Below the pieces are notes generated by a model. It ran no database searches and had not been told where the DNA came from. It saw only the letters and a list, made by a program, of their open reading frames with translations. Positions 1 through 13,407 of a stretch of DNA of 64,000 bases are shown one piece after another. This DNA is from Erpetoichthys calabaricus. Lineage: Eukaryota; Chordata; Cladistia; Polypteriformes; Polypteridae. Every line of letters begins with the position of its first letter. Positions within the stretch are counted from its first letter, which is position 1. Made by a program: the position numbers and the translations under genes. Location: positions 68,460,960-68,524,959 of the forward strand of contig NC_041409.2 in the NCBI RefSeq assembly GCF_900747795.2, given 5' to 3'.

Positions 1-520
1 GGTTCTTAATTATTAGAGCCTGACTGAGTTTCAATTATTTCTAAAGATTCTTAATTATTACTTCCACATTACTGCTTGATTAATGCAGCCGGAATGATAC
101 TTATTTATCAAAGGTTGTTTAGCAATCTTGAACAGTTTGCTCTCATTTATTAACGATGCTTTATTTTTTTATTATAAATCTTGAAGTTGTAAAATCCAGT
201 TGATCTCTAATTGTCACAGATGGAGTAATCCTTAATTGTTACAACCCAGTTGATCTCTAACTGATGTATGTAGAATGATCCTTAATTGCTACTTCCAGGA
301 AGAGCCTAAATTATCACAGATGGTACTTTCTTATCACAACCAGGTTGCTCTTTAATTAACACAGCCGGAGTGATCCATAGTAATTGCAACAATGCTGATG
401 TTTAAGTGTCGCAGCTGGTGTGCTCCTCAATTATTGCAGAAATTATGATCTTTAATCATAATGAATGACAGAAATCCTTAATTACTGTAACCATAATAGC
501 CATCACAAAAATGAGTAAGC
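1..520. repeat. Degenerate tandem repeat, unit about 30 bp
   Basis: Imperfect repeats of a theme like TGATCCTTAATTGTTACA followed by an ACCAGG or CAGCCGG step occur again and again (near 215, 270, 320, 345 and 430). The copies differ in length and have diverged heavily. The array runs off the left edge of the window and fades after about 500, with echoes to about 900. Confidence 0.5.
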
Positions 521-1936
521 GAGGAGGGCACTTATCAATCCTGCAGTAACACTTAACCTTTTACAGACAAGTATCTATTCACCCATCAATTACTAAACCA
601 GTCTTGGGACAATCGCTTCTCCTGGCAGAAATAAGGTACAAGCAGGAGCCAACTCTGGACAAGGATCCACTATTGAACACAAAGATTCTAAATAATTCTA
701 GCTGAGCTGTTCCCTAGGCACTATAATATCAAGCACAAGTTTATTCTGAATTACAGACACTTAGACCAATTCTAAATTATTTTAGCCAAATGACCATTAA
801 TTGAAAATCTACTTGTATCTGTCCAGGAATGTCAATTAGAAAAGTCAGTGTCAACCTGAATAAATATAGCCTGACCATTTTAGAGGCATTCAGCCAACTC
901 ACAAATGATCATAGACGTGCCATCTTAACTTCTTAACTTGATTGGTCTATGTGGGAATTATTTGTTTCACCGTATCTAGCTTGCTTACTCAGAAATAGAA
1001 TGTAAAGTCAGCTAGAGCAATGTGAGTCTAGAAATGGCTGCCACCAGGTATGCGGTGTCTGTTCTGTACATCAACAAGAACATGCATTATATGGAAGTAG
1101 AGAGCTGCTGGACAAACATTTGCCTCTTGACAGATATCATATAGCCAACAGTGAAAGAAACTTCTTATAAACAATACAAATCTCCTTAAAAATTATAATC
1201 ACCTTTTGAGGAAACAAAATACCCTGGCGGCTTTACTGTCTGCTGGTTCATGAGCACATGCATGATCACTCAGGGTGTAACCTAATACAAATGAACAAGT
1301 TCAGGCACTAGTAGAAACATGCAAAGCTGTTTGGAAAAAGGAAGCTTGGTTCACCCAAAGTCCCAGGCTTGACAGTAAGGGTGATAAAAAGAGCAGAGAC
1401 ACCAGATTACTCATTAAGAGAGACCCCAGACTCTGACCTCTGGAAGAAAAATGACCTCTCAGCCAGACCTTCCCTTGGGTGTGGAAGCTGAGCTGTGAAT
1501 GTGCTGTAGGTGACATGCTGACAGTGGGCATATCGGTGTGTGTCTGAAAGGGTGTCTGGATGTGATTGTCAGTCTGGCAATAGATGTGCTTACAGTATCT
1601 GTGTGTTCAAGTGTGGATGCTCTCTTCCCATGAAGACTGGACTTGGTAGCCAAGTGTAATTTTTCAAATCACGTTAATCAATTAATAAACGTCCTGTTCA
1701 GGGGTTTTTAAAGATACTTAAATTACCACACACAGATCTAGATGCTGATTTAATTCCTTGTGGTGTCTTCTGTGTGATGTGTGCATATTATTCCCGTGCC
1801 TATATGCTTGGAGTGTGCCCTGCAATATGCTGCCACCTGATCCAGGGTGTCTCAAGCCTCCTTCCTATTGTTACCAGAGTTTAGTGATGACAATTCCCTG
1901 CCTGATGTAAAACAGAATTATTATTGATTATTTAAT
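521..1936. other. No recognised feature
   Basis: AT-rich sequence without a convincing exon, RNA gene or transposon end. Short open frames at 1301-1653 show no recognisable domain. Confidence 0.4.
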
Positions 1937-1940
1937 CTGT

Positions 1941-2472
1941 TGTAAAGGACAGCCAGGTCCCATGCCCGGCAGGGACGCCCCTGCTGCATCTGTTCCGGGG
2001 GAGCAGCCATGGACACTTCAATACCTCCCCCGGGGCGCTTGGTGGCAGCCTCCCTGGCGGACGATGATACCCCAACCTGGCGCATGGCTCCATGGGAGAT
2101 GGAGTCCTCCACAGCCTGGTTGGGGGCTCGGATGGCCGCTAGGGGGAGCTGCATGGAGTTTGCAGCCCGGCTGGTCGAATCTTCAGCCCCACCCGTAAAT
2201 GCAATTAGGACCAGGTGGTCAAGCACCTGGAACGCTTCTGGGTGGGGTATAAAAAGGGCCAGCCACCACCACTCGGGAGAGCAAGAGTCGGTGGAGAGGA
2301 GTGGAGGCGGACCAGAGACTAAAAGGCATTGTGAGTGTGGCCAAGGACTTAAGGGGTGATTGGTGCTGAGGCACTGGGATTGTGCGCACTAATTGTATAT
2401 AATAGTTGTAAATAAACGTGTGTGGTGAAGAAACAACATGTCTACCTGTCTGTGTCCGGGCTGTTCCCCACA
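1941..2472 (+). mobile_element. Solo LTR (retrovirus-like/LTR element fossil)
   Basis: The 532-bp unit begins TGTAAAGG and ends CCCCACA, with a 4-bp target duplication CTGT at 1937-1940 and 2473-2476. It has a TATA-like box (GGTATAAAAAGG near 2248) and a polyadenylation signal AATAAA near 2412, the layout of U3-R-U5. No internal region adjoins it. It belongs with the LTRs at 29682, 44944 and 53987 by shared GC-rich style, terminal TGTG/CACA and 4-bp duplications. Family (Gypsy-like or retrovirus-like) is not resolvable without coding sequence. Confidence 0.75.
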
Positions 2473-3300
2473 CTGTGTTGGTCATACATTGTTCATAACA
2501 AACACCAGGTTCAAGCACAAGGCAGCCTATAAATCAACTTAATTGCAATAGTCTGATGTGATGTTCTGGACACCCTTGAAAGAGAGATGCTAATCTGTCA
2601 GAACAACACTTGGTGGTGAGCTAGCTCTAGAAGAAGGAGAACCCACTGGACTGACTTCAAAATATCAAGATAGGTAGTACAGATGTTCTATGAAGGGCTA
2701 GAGGACTAACAGGCTCTGCTTTTTGGGGTAGGTTTTGGGTGGTTGGTACCTGACATAGCAACAACCCGAGGACCAGTTTCTGGATAACATTGCTATGGGA
2801 AGCCACCTTCCTAATAAAGAGAACTTCAGTACAATGTTAGCAAGAGGACCTCTGATTGTGGTTGAGATATATGACCAGACTAAGGAAGGACCTTTGCCTG
2901 CAGTGAAGGCCCATGGGTTGGGGGAGTTTAGTGTGATGTTGAGAATAACTTTCAGGTAGTGTTAGAATGGTTTGGCAAATGGTTTAACAACTCTGGAAAA
3001 GTGGACAGGGCTTCACTCAAAGGTGGATAAATGTTGACGTTAACACATCTTACCATCTGTGTCATGTTTACATTCTTCGAATATGTATAAATATGGACAG
3101 AGCCCTCCACTTGAACTGTTAACTTGAATGTTTTGTCCATGATGACATTATTTTGATCATCTAAGCCAGACACTTCCTTTCAAGGTTTAGGGACAATAGA
3201 TACTTAAATCACTGCTCATCCCACCCCCCTCCACACTCCAAAAATGAGTTCACCGACCAGTGCTGTAAATTTCCCAACACATTTGAAAAAATGCTATAAA

Positions 3301-3328
3301 CACCCCCCCCCCCCCCACTCCCCCCCCA
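3301..3328. repeat. Poly-C tract
   Basis: Two cytosine runs separated by ACT, about 24 C in all. Probably length-variable. Confidence 0.85.
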
Positions 3329-4233
3329 GTCATTGACTTTAACCTGCATGCGTACAGTAGCTCGCTATCTCTTGGTGATTGTTTAAAATACTTTCTTTTC
3401 TGCACTTGCTCTTTAACTCTACTCCAACATTAGACAAGCAAGTAATTAAGTGAGGTCATACAGCTAGTCAGAGTTCATCAGCCGCTCTCATAAGAGCCAT
3501 CTGTTTAAAGCTGTCACCCGAAACAGGAAGCAACGCTCAGTTCTTCAGCAGCACAGTAGATTTTGGAGGGGCTGACCTTGTGTGTTCTGATGCAATCCAA
3601 ACAGCTCCCTCAGGATACTTTAGTTTTTGCTGCCACCCTTTTTAATCTGCTGCTGCTGCTTTATACTTCAGGGATACCATAATTCTAAAAGATTTAGTAG
3701 GGGAAGACATCTACATTGGATGTTACCCTCCAAATTCTCTTACAGTAGACTTTTAAGTGCTCTTTCTACAGATGTCTTTCCTATATCAGAAATTCACTTA
3801 CATTTCTCTGTTTAGGAACAAAGACAGGTATTCTCTTTATGAAAATGATCTGTGCAAAATGCTTTACTAAGATTTTATGTAAGTCTACCCAGCTTACACC
3901 ACCAAGACATTTTGCCCTCTTTGGGTCTTAATTTCTCCATAAAGTGGGAGAATTTGAACTAGATGGAGGTCCAGATTGTCCAGCTGGCTGCTCCAGTTAT
4001 GGGACTAGTGAATATGCTGAGCTTGTCAAAGAATGAAGATGAATTAAAGTTGAATTCCAGTAGGTATAAAGATGATTAGAGATGCTGCCTCACAAAGCCA
4101 GAGCCCAATGTTCAAACTTGAGCACAGTCGCTGTCTGCAAATCCTCCTTCTCTGTGTACGTTTATTCCAGATACTCCTGGTTTCCTGCCATATTTTAAAG
4201 ACAGACGAGTCAGAGTGATTGGTAATGTGAGAA

Positions 4234-4235
4234 AT

Positions 4236-4269
<34 letters not shown>
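4234..4269. repeat. (TG)n microsatellite
   Basis: About 15 TG dinucleotides followed by a GAGT variant; it explains the His-Thr runs in overlapping open frames. Confidence 0.95.
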
Positions 4270-6697
4270 TGAGTGGCACTGTGAAGGACTGACATTTCAT
4301 CCAGAGTTGGTTTCTACCTTGTGTCCAATGCTGTTGGTGTAGGCTTCAGGTTCATTGTAGTACAGTAAGCAGATTTATAAAATTTGAATGTATTAATGAT
4401 GATAACAATAATAATAGAAGAAGAACAAGAAGGAATACAATAGCAAGCCTGTACAATGAATGAGTGAATGTATTCATAATCATCCATAGCATAAAGCCAT
4501 AAGCCAAACCGCTCTTGCAACTACTATGAAGTCACACCCATTTCAAGTCGTAAATTTTCTTGGCAAAAGTTTTCAGTCCCCATCTGTCAGTGTTGTGAGT
4601 AAACTGTCAGAAGAGTTGCAGGGTAGGCTGTCAGTCTATGCCGCCAGTAGCTGCTCATCTCACTTCATTGCATAGTCAGGGAGCCAATGAACATGTAAAC
4701 TGGCAAACAAATCATTTATTTATTTATGCTTTATTCTTGTTTTCTCTGTGGTGCACCCTAAGATGGTAACTGCATTGGAAATATGCTATATAAAATAAAG
4801 TTTGACAGGATGAGGCCTGCTGCTTGTATATGGAGTGTGGGCTATGCACTACAGAGAGCAGAACCTACTATCTGTAACCAGCTTTGGATGAGGGGAATAC
4901 ATTTTCATTTTGTTATTCGCAAATTATAAAGAGTAGGAATGGCACTTAATGCTGCATGGTAACGCTTAGCTCATATTTCCCAGAATGCATTAGTGGTGTT
5001 CAGGCTTTAGCATTGTCGGTGTCAGCCCAAGCAAAGAAAAATGACCTAAGTTTTAAAAAAAAAAGTTAAATATCTGTTTTAGTGGCGTGTAACCCATAGG
5101 CTGATGTGTGCACGTATGTTATGGCTTGGCGAGGAAAGGCTATGAAAGACAGACTAACATATGCAGAAGAGTTTGGATTTTGAATATTCACTGGAGCAAC
5201 CTTGAGCTGGTCTCTTTCATTTCCCACTTCCCTTTTTTTCTTTCTTATATCATTGCATTCATAAAATAAAGGCAACTTCTGTTTTCTGAGCTTTATATTT
5301 CTTTTGATGGTGTTTCTTTTTTATTTTCTGCCTGTGGTTAGTATTTGATCCATAGAATCTTTTTTAGTTCTTCCTCCCAGTTCACACTGGTGTCAGAAAT
5401 GGTGTCACTGATGATTATTTAGACCAGAGATTGACCAGACTACCCAGCAGAATGAGTGAGGTGATTCAGAGGCGAGCTGTAGGTGATGCGGGTACCCTTG
5501 TGCAGACCACTTCCTGACATTTGCGTCCTCCTTGGTGACACTCAACAGTATATCACTCAGTTATTTTATTTTCATATAGCATCCTTCACGTGACTGAAAG
5601 TCCCTTTTAAAAGCAAACACTGTTTAGAAATTGCAAACAGGAAATGGTGCTCTAGTCTCTGACACCTCTCATGACATGTAGTGCATACAGAATGCTGCAA
5701 ATAGCTGAAAATCAGATACTGGGCTTCTGGCAAGGCGAGCCCACAGAATAGGATGGAGAAAGTTCAGGGGAGGAAAATCTCCTGTAACTGACCTGGGTGG
5801 GCAACCATTAGTGGATTTGGGACACTGGACTTTCACACCTGTTCTCATGAACTAAAAGAGGGCAACAGGGAGGAACAGAGGGCCAAGGGCCTTCTGTATT
5901 TAGGAAAATTCTAGATTCATGACAGTTTAAAAGAAACTAGAGAACAGAAAGAAAAGGAAACAAGGGAAGAAAAAGCCACCTTTAAAGGTAGAACAGAAGA
6001 TTTTGATAAGAGCTCCTCTGTAAAAGGAAGAAGACCAAGAAAGAGATAAGAGAGATGGAAGGAAAACAGACCAATACTTCCTATGTTTTCATATTTCTCT
6101 CTTATTAGACTTACAATAAGCCATCTTACTTATTGTACTTTAGGTGGTCTGACACGCATTTGTTTCATGTTTCAGTCAACTCCAAGTGGGGAGCACTATC
6201 AAATAAATAAATGTATGCTCACATGGGTACCTCCACACATGTACTCCTTCTTGTGATTATATCTTGGTTGAACATGCCTACACATTTATACTCCTGTACT
6301 TTCAGGAGCTCCTGAATGGCTAATGTTTTTAATATGATGCCTAACATTCACAATACTCACTCTGCCTGCACATTCCTCAGTATTCAGTCCCACAAGAACA
6401 GAAATGTGATCACCTTCCTCACACTGATTGCATGCACTAGTGCACTTCCAGAAGTCCTATCTAGGAAATGTCTGCAAAGGAAACTTTCACAGATTAACAG
6501 GCACTCAGCAGAGGGAGCACTCAGTACACTGCTGGCTCTCGACTTACCAAGCTCTTTTCTATATGAGAAACACTCCACAGTTGGTAAAACAAAGTGACGG
6601 CCACACCCAAGAAGGGGCCTGACGTTGAGTCCAATCTCAGACAGGAAGATTGTTTAACTGCCACTTCCTGCTGCTGCTCATATACAGTAGACCGCCA

Positions 6698-7063
6698 GCT
6701 CTCTGTCTCTGTGTCTCTCCCTCTGTCTCCGTCTCTCTCTCCCTCTGTCTCAGTCTGTTTCTCTCTCTTCCTCTGTCTCTCCCTGTCTCTGTCTCTCTCT
6801 CTCTGTTTCTTTCTCTCTCTGTCTCTCCCTCTCTCTCTGTCTCTGTCTCTCTCACTATCTCTGTGTCTCTCTCTGTGTCTCTATGTCTTTCCCTCTCTCT
6901 TTGTAATCTCTATCTCTCTCTCTCTGTCTCTCCCTCTGTCTCTTTCTCTCTCTCTCTGACTCTCTCTCTCTCTCTATCTCTCTCTCTCTGTCTCTCTATC
7001 TCTCTCTTTCTCTCTGTGTCTCTGTCCCTCTCTCACTGTGTCTCTCTCTGTCTCTTTCAGTCT
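6698..7063 (+). repeat. Long polypyrimidine (CTCT/GTCT) tract
   Basis: About 365 bases made almost only of CT steps, with regular TCTG and few A residues. Open frames across it are low-complexity Ser-Leu or Arg-Glu and are not genes. Confidence 0.95.
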
Positions 7064-7399
7064 GTTTATGCCATGTGGCTTTGGAAAAACAATTTATATC
7101 CCAGATGTTGTCTGAATTTATTTCCAAGTTAAACAGAAAATACTTTGGACACTTCTAGGAAGCTTACTTTAAATCTGTGCTCATTTTCCATTTCAACATT
7201 AAATATATGAGGGTCAGTAAGAGAGAAAAAGAAAAGCAGGCCAAGTTGTGACTCAGCACAGGATAGTACAGGCTAAAAACAACGATAGGAGCAATTACGT
7301 CATACTAGGAGATTAGGGAATCGGCTTTATGATGAGCCAAGACTTCACTCACTAAATCTAAACAAATTTGAATAAAAAGGCCCAGCAGCTCCACCAGCT

Positions 7400-8900
7400 C
7401 AGAGACAGATTCCGATCAATTTTAGAAGCTTACAGGTGCACATACCTGTAGTTAGGTACCAACAGATTTTAAAGCCCTATAATTCATTCAGATTTGTTGT
7501 CTGATCCTATCAAGTTTCAGGATTCTTTAGATCACCCATCTCTGTGGTAAATGCTGATCGATCATAGATGTATGCAGCTCTACACACTATGATCTGACTT
7601 TGACTGATTTTAGAAGGCTGCAACTTTCTCCTTTAAAAAAAATCTCAAAAGGTGCAGCTTCCAGTTTCCTTCTTCTCCTCAGCAAAAGATGATGATCGAT
7701 CTGAAAGGTTTTAAGCTTTACAATATTAGAGTTTAATTCTGCCAGGTCTTCAAAACCTACATTGTGTAATTCTGTAGTCTGATCCTGACAAATCTTGATA
7801 ACCTGCAGCCACACTTCTTATCCCAGACTCTGACAGATCTTAAAAATCTGCTGCTTTATACAGTAGTCTTAATGTCTGATTCTGGAAGATCTTAGAAGCT
7901 TGCAGCTCTACAATTTTTATCTCTGATTCTAGAAAACCTGTGTTTGATGCTCATCCCTAGAGCCTGTAGCTCAAGATTTTTAGGGTCTGATTTAGAAATA
8001 TCTTATAATTCTTCAGCTCTTATTATTCTGATGTCTGATTTTGGCAGCATGTAAAGACACACCACCACTCCTCTACCTCAGTGTCAGCTCTGTTATCTCA
8101 TTGCTGATCTTGACCAATTTTAGAGACCCACAACAGCGCACCATCCTGGCTGTAGGTCCATCACCATGCTGCCAGGGCTGAGTAATCACAGACATCTGGA
8201 GCCCAACAGTCATAGGTGTTTGGTTTTGATTGATTTTAGAGCCAAAGACTCTGTTATTTTGTTGTACATGTAGTAGTAATAGTAGCAGCGGTAGTATTAG
8301 TAATAGTAATAGTAAAGTAGTAAGTAGTATTGTGTGCAGTCAAAAAACTGTCTCAGTGCTGAATGCTGAAAACCTCAGATGCCTGCAGCTTTAAGGTCTT
8401 GGGGTCTGTTTCTGCCAGATCTTAGAAGCCTGCAACAATACTAGTTTGGTATCTTATCCTGCTAAAGCCCCTCAGCATTGGATGCTGGCAGACTTGAGAA
8501 GTCTGACAGATGTTTGTTTTTTTGCAGTTCTTTCATTTTAGTGGCTGGTCCTGGAAAATCCCAAAGACCTGCAGCATTTGTTCTTAGGTGTCTGATGCTG
8601 GCAGATGTTGCTGTTCTACAAATTTTCAGTGACCGTGTCTGATAAAATAAGAGCTCACATCTCTAGGGCAAATTCTGATAGATCTCAGAGGATCAAGTTG
8701 TCTAAATCTGGCAGATTTGTGAGGCAAGCAGCTCCATTAGTTCTGCACCTAACACCAGCTAATCTGTAAATGCTATTACTTTGCCACCTTGGTATTGACC
8801 CTGGCCCATCACTGAGACTTAAATCTCCTTCTCCACTGTCCTCCAGATACCACCCCAGCTTTCTCACCAAATTATTCAGCTCCCTTTTTCTGGTTGCATT
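7400..8900. repeat. Degenerate tandem repeat, unit about 50-60 bp
   Basis: A recurring theme TCTGATCCTGACAGAT, then CTTAGAAGCCTGCAGCT and a T-rich spacer, appears about twenty times with strong divergence (for example near 7505, 7775, 7835, 7875, 8400 and 8590). A TAG trinucleotide stretch lies at 8270-8330. There is no coding signal. Confidence 0.6.
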
Positions 8901-10250
8901 ATTAGTGACTTTTAGTTTAGTTTTTCAGTCTGAAGTTTGAACTAACCTGTGATGTGCAGAAAGAATTGTAGATAAGCAACTATGCCTGGCTACTAAGACA
9001 TCAGATCCATCCAGTAATCTTATTTTAAACCAAAATACATTGAAAGGATGAACAGTTAGAAAGCATTATCTGCACTGCTTGAGTCTTGAAGGCCTGCTAA
9101 GTGAAGAGCTTTCTTGTCTTTGGAGAACAGCTGGTCCACATGTTAATGGGGTATACCCCAGTGCCCCCTACTGGACTGTCAGTGCACTGTAGCCTTGATT
9201 TGTTGGCTCATCCTTCCTGCAGTGCTGTTTGACAGGCATTTCCTTGTTGTTTATCATTGACTCAATGCCATTGAGTTACATTAAACAGTTTTATATTCAG
9301 TTTCTCAATGAACAGAAGGTGAAATTATCACTTGGATAAATTGCTCATTTGACAGAAGAGGCAGCAACTGGTTGATTTATGTGATTTTAATTCTAATGGC
9401 TCTGACAAACATGCATAATCACTCACTTATCTCATGGCTGTCATTCTGTTATGGTCCCCCATGACTGCTAGTCTTGCAAATTAGCTGTATCTTAAATACT
9501 CATTTAGGAATCAGTACTGCATCAAAATGAAGCAAGGTCAGGTTGACATGAATCTGTTTACATGAGATCTCAGAAAAAAGTGAAAAGAAAATGACCACTG
9601 TTATTCATTCTGATCTTGCATTTGTATGGAGACTACTGAAGACATCCCAAATCCACAAATCAGATTCTTGCAATTGACAACCAGGATAGATTAGATGCCT
9701 TTGTCCGTGGCTTTATGGCTTCAGAAATCGAACTAACATATCATCAGAGGAAAAGACCAGGAATGAATACTAGATGACATTTGCCAATAGAAGATATGCA
9801 TTTTAGTTTAATAAATAGTAGGCCTTGCAGTAAAGTTTTCAAAGGAACCTCTAGGAGTATCCATAAAACATTAAGGTCATCTTGTCTCAAAACCTTTCAG
9901 AAGTAATCGATGCCTCCCAATTGTCAAAGCTTACAATTACCTATGAAGTGAACTCATTGCCGTTAACGTGATCTTAAGGTCAAATCAAAAAGTCCAATAA
10001 AACATACTTAAGCAATCATCTGAGAATATTAGACCAGTCTGTAAGTGTAACAGAAACTCTCAAAAGTGCATATAGTGTTTGAACAATCATTGGTAGTTTC
10101 CTTGCAGATGGATTATGTCTTCCCTGTACGTGAATCAGATGTGTACCTTTTGCTTTCTTAAGCCTTCGACAGATGTTGGTTAGTAACAGCTTTACAAATC
10201 TTCTGTATCCACTCTTCATTATGGCAGCTTTGGGTCCTTGGGAGTTCTTC
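8901..10250. other. No recognised feature
   Basis: The sequence between two related repeat fields shows no exon, RNA gene or transposon end. Confidence 0.4.
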
Positions 10251-10299
10251 TCAGAAAGAGAGTTCTTGTTGGATCTGTTGCTTCACACTTTATGGATTG

Positions 10300-11550
10300 G
10301 TGTTGTTAGCCTGTAGACAGAGAGGTTTAAAAGACTGAAGACCTTGTAAATTGGTTGTCTTAAAACTTTCATGTTATAGCGTTTTTGAATTTAAGGCTGT
10401 GACTGTCACATTTTAGACGTTTCAGAGACTGCTCCTGTTTTATCATAGAAACTGGCGTTTTACAGTCTTGTAGACTGATTCTGTTAGAGTTGGGAGGCTG
10501 CAACATTTTATAGCTGCTACCCAATAAACAGTATATAGGTGACTCTAGTTTTACCATCTTGTTGGCTGATTCTGTTGAACCTCTGAAGAAGTTATGTTTA
10601 TTGACGACTGACCTTGTTAGACCTAAGAATTGGTATAACTGCCTTGTAGATGGATCCTGGTAGAACTCAGGGGCTTTATGTTACTGTTTAGAGGTTGAAC
10701 TAATCAGATCTTAGAACCTGTTACTTTAGTTTACTGAAGACTGATTTGATTAGATCCAAGAGCCTGTAGTTTTAATGTGTAGAAGATTCATTATTTTGAT
10801 CTTAGTGGCAAAACGTTAGTCCTATAGTGCCTGAGCTGGTTAGATCTCTGAGGCTGAAGCTTTAGTGCATCAAGGACTGATCCTTTAACATCTCAGAGGC
10901 AGTAGGTTCAGTAAGCTAAGGGACTGATCCTGCTAGATCTCAGAGAATGTATATTAGCATTTTTGAGGTTTCTGCTTGGGAAGTCAGAGATTGTCCCTTT
11001 TGCATAGCATACTGAAAAGTGGTCATTGTAGATGTAAAAGACCATGACTGTAGTGCTTTGAAACTGCTCCTGTTAGCTCTCATAACTTGTAGTTTTAATG
11101 TCTTTGGGGATAACTGTGTCACATTTCCAAAGCTTGCAGCATCGTGCAGCGTGATGCTCTTATACGCACAAGACTATTGTTTTAGTGTCATGAAGGGTGA
11201 TCCTGAGCTTGTAGTTTTACTGTACTGAAGACTGATGAAGTTAAATCTTGAAGCCTGCAGGTTCAAGTAGAGCATTAAAAAGTGATCCTACTAAGCCTCA
11301 ATTGCATTAGATTTAGTACTGTTATAGCTGGGCCTGTCCGATCTTAGTTAAGCATTTGTTAACTGAGCTTCTTACATACAGTATATCTAGACTTTCATCG
11401 GCTGATCCTGTTAAATGTCAGCTATTGTATTCTTTATGTCTTGCAGACTGGTCGTTTTAGATCATAGAGGTATCTATAGCAGCATGTAGTCTGACGCTAA
11501 AAGATTTTGTACACCTGCAGTTTTACATTGGATCTCAGTGCTGACTGTCA
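10300..11550. repeat. Degenerate tandem repeat related to 7.4-8.9 kb
   Basis: Units resemble GACTGATCCTGTTAGATC, then TCAGAGCCTGTAGTTTTA and ATGTCTT, clear near 10745, 10870, 10920, 11190 and 11230. The core (GATCCTG..AGATCT.AGA.CCTG.AG) is the same as in 7400-8900, so the two fields are probably parts of one ancient array. Confidence 0.6.
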
Positions 11551-11900
11551 CAGTGTCTCATATTCCTGCCAGCCTCCATTCCTTCCTAGTTAATAATTCA
11601 TTTCCCTATGGCCCTCGGCCCATCTGTCTCTTGTCTGAACTGCTTTTCATGCCAGTTGTCACCCAACACTTTTTTCCTGAGGAAACTGATCTGTGGAGGT
11701 AATTTACCACCAGTGAAGTTGAAAGATTGGTCTGCGAGACTCAGAACATATACAGTATGTGTATGCATGCAAATTGTCAAGTTAGTCCAGAATCAGTGGC
11801 CATAGATGTGTGAGAGAATGCAGTATACTAGGCCAGAGGTTTGCAAACAAGGGGCCACTGGGATATTTGCCCTGGGATAGCTGCCCTGGTGAGATTAATA

Positions 11901-12970
11901 TCTCTCTATTTTAATAAAAAAATCTTGGGTGACGAGACTTTTTACCTGGGACAAGACGTGACCTTTTCAGAGAGATGCTTTCACATCCTGTAAAATGGAG
12001 ACTTTGTGCCAAGAGATTTAACCACGCCTGGGGCTGGAAATAAAAAGCAAAGAGTAGATGGCAGACGTTGTAAAGAATTCAAAAACATTGGCACAATATA
12101 CATGCAGATAATGAAAGTACTAAAATTCGAAAGTCTCAAAAAATGAAAGTAAGATAGTAAAGATTTAAAAGAAAAACCTGAGACAAAAGATAATTTAAAG
12201 ACCCGTGATAGATAATTTCATGTCCCGTGAGACAAGACTTTATGCAAAAAGACTTGGAAAAGTCGTGCCTACATCTAAAACATTTACAACCACGCACACG
12301 GTTTAATCATTTCTCATTCGTGAGAATGCTATTGTAAGACACAGTTCATGTAGAGAGAAAGAAACAATATTCACTCACTGGCAGTTATACGTTGCGTTGT
12401 CACGATGTAATTCCAAACACAGAATCAAACTACAATTCCAAATATTGTTTTTACTGAAGTGTTACAGTAAAAGTGTAAGTTTAAAAAGTATTTGAGTGTG
12501 AATTTCAAAGCCAAAACAAACGAAAACGTACAACACAACCAATACCTCTAACGCAACATGAAACATAAATGCAGAGCAGGTTAGAGATTATGAAAGTACT
12601 AAAATTCAAAAGTCTCGAAAAACTGATTGATAGTAAAGATCACATTAGCACAAACAAACGGAAATTATTACTCAGTGAAATTACGGAACAGTGAAAAGAG
12701 ATTGAATATATGGACATAGGTGATATGACAGATGTATGTAGCTATTGTTCTGCTTTAAACTTTAAGTTGAGGACTAATTGTCTAATTTGTGTTGCCATCA
12801 GGGAGAAGTACTGTTTCTTCCCAAAGAAGAGGCGTATCTACGAAAATTAAAAGATTTGTTGTTTGATGAAAGTGATTTTCTCATACGCAAGCGGCAGAGA
12901 TGCGAAGTGGCTGGCATGTAGCGCAGGCAGGGGGATTGGCGAGTGAAGCAAGCATGGGGCAAAGCCCCTG
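11901..12970 (+). mobile_element. Non-autonomous Helitron
   Basis: It starts TCTCTCTATTTTAATAAAA and ends with the hairpin GGGGCAAAGCCCC followed by TG|T, a slightly decayed form of the CTAG|T end of the 37429 copy. Internally it shares GCAGTTATACGTTGCGTTG and the motif CCAAATATTGTTTTTACTG with that copy. The 3' region GAAGTGGCTGG...GGCGAGTGAAGC is shared with the minus-strand copy at 42232. No Rep/helicase frame is visible. Confidence 0.75.
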
Positions 12971-13407
12971 TTTGTTCAATAAAGTTCATTCCAGTTTTAT
13001 ATATTTTCTTCAAATTGCCTCACATATTATTTTAAATAAACATAAGCCAAAATGTTCTTCAGTTGTTACATAAAGCAAGTTCTATAAATGTGGTATTGAA
13101 TAGTTCTTTAATTAAATAAATAAACTGTTAAAATAAGACAAATATGGCCATTGAAAAGATTGTTGGTTAGACAACAGGCCAACTTGTGTCTCTTTGCTCG
13201 GCTGCATTTCAATTCCACTGCTCCAGCTTATGGTGCCTCTTCTCAAGACTGCACCCCAATTTATAGTCTCCCACTGCTCACTTGGAGTCTGAGTTCACAG
13301 CTCCTTCTTGCTCTCCATCTCTTTGCACAGATCCATGCTGGGATTGAGACTGGCTTTGAACTATATGCACCAAGACTGCTACATGTTTGGGAAAGACTAC
13401 ATCTTAA

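Larger units (their letters stand above)
2477..6690. other. No recognised gene; simple repeats only
   Basis: The stretch holds a poly-C run at 3301-3328, a TG microsatellite at 4234-4269 and otherwise unremarkable sequence. The largest open frames (2952-3173 minus, 6316-6597 plus) have no recognisable domain, splice structure or family. Confidence 0.4.

Noticed and set aside
1962-2359. Overlapping GC-rich open frames that look gene-like
   Set aside because: They lie wholly inside a solo LTR with defined ends and target duplication.
2952-3173. 73-codon minus-strand frame
   Set aside because: Reads smoothly but matches no family I know and has no gene context.
4044-4300. His-Thr repeat protein
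   Set aside because: Product of the TG microsatellite.
6594-7132. Long Ser/Leu-rich or Arg/Glu-rich open frames
   Set aside because: Translation of the CT repeat; no codon structure.
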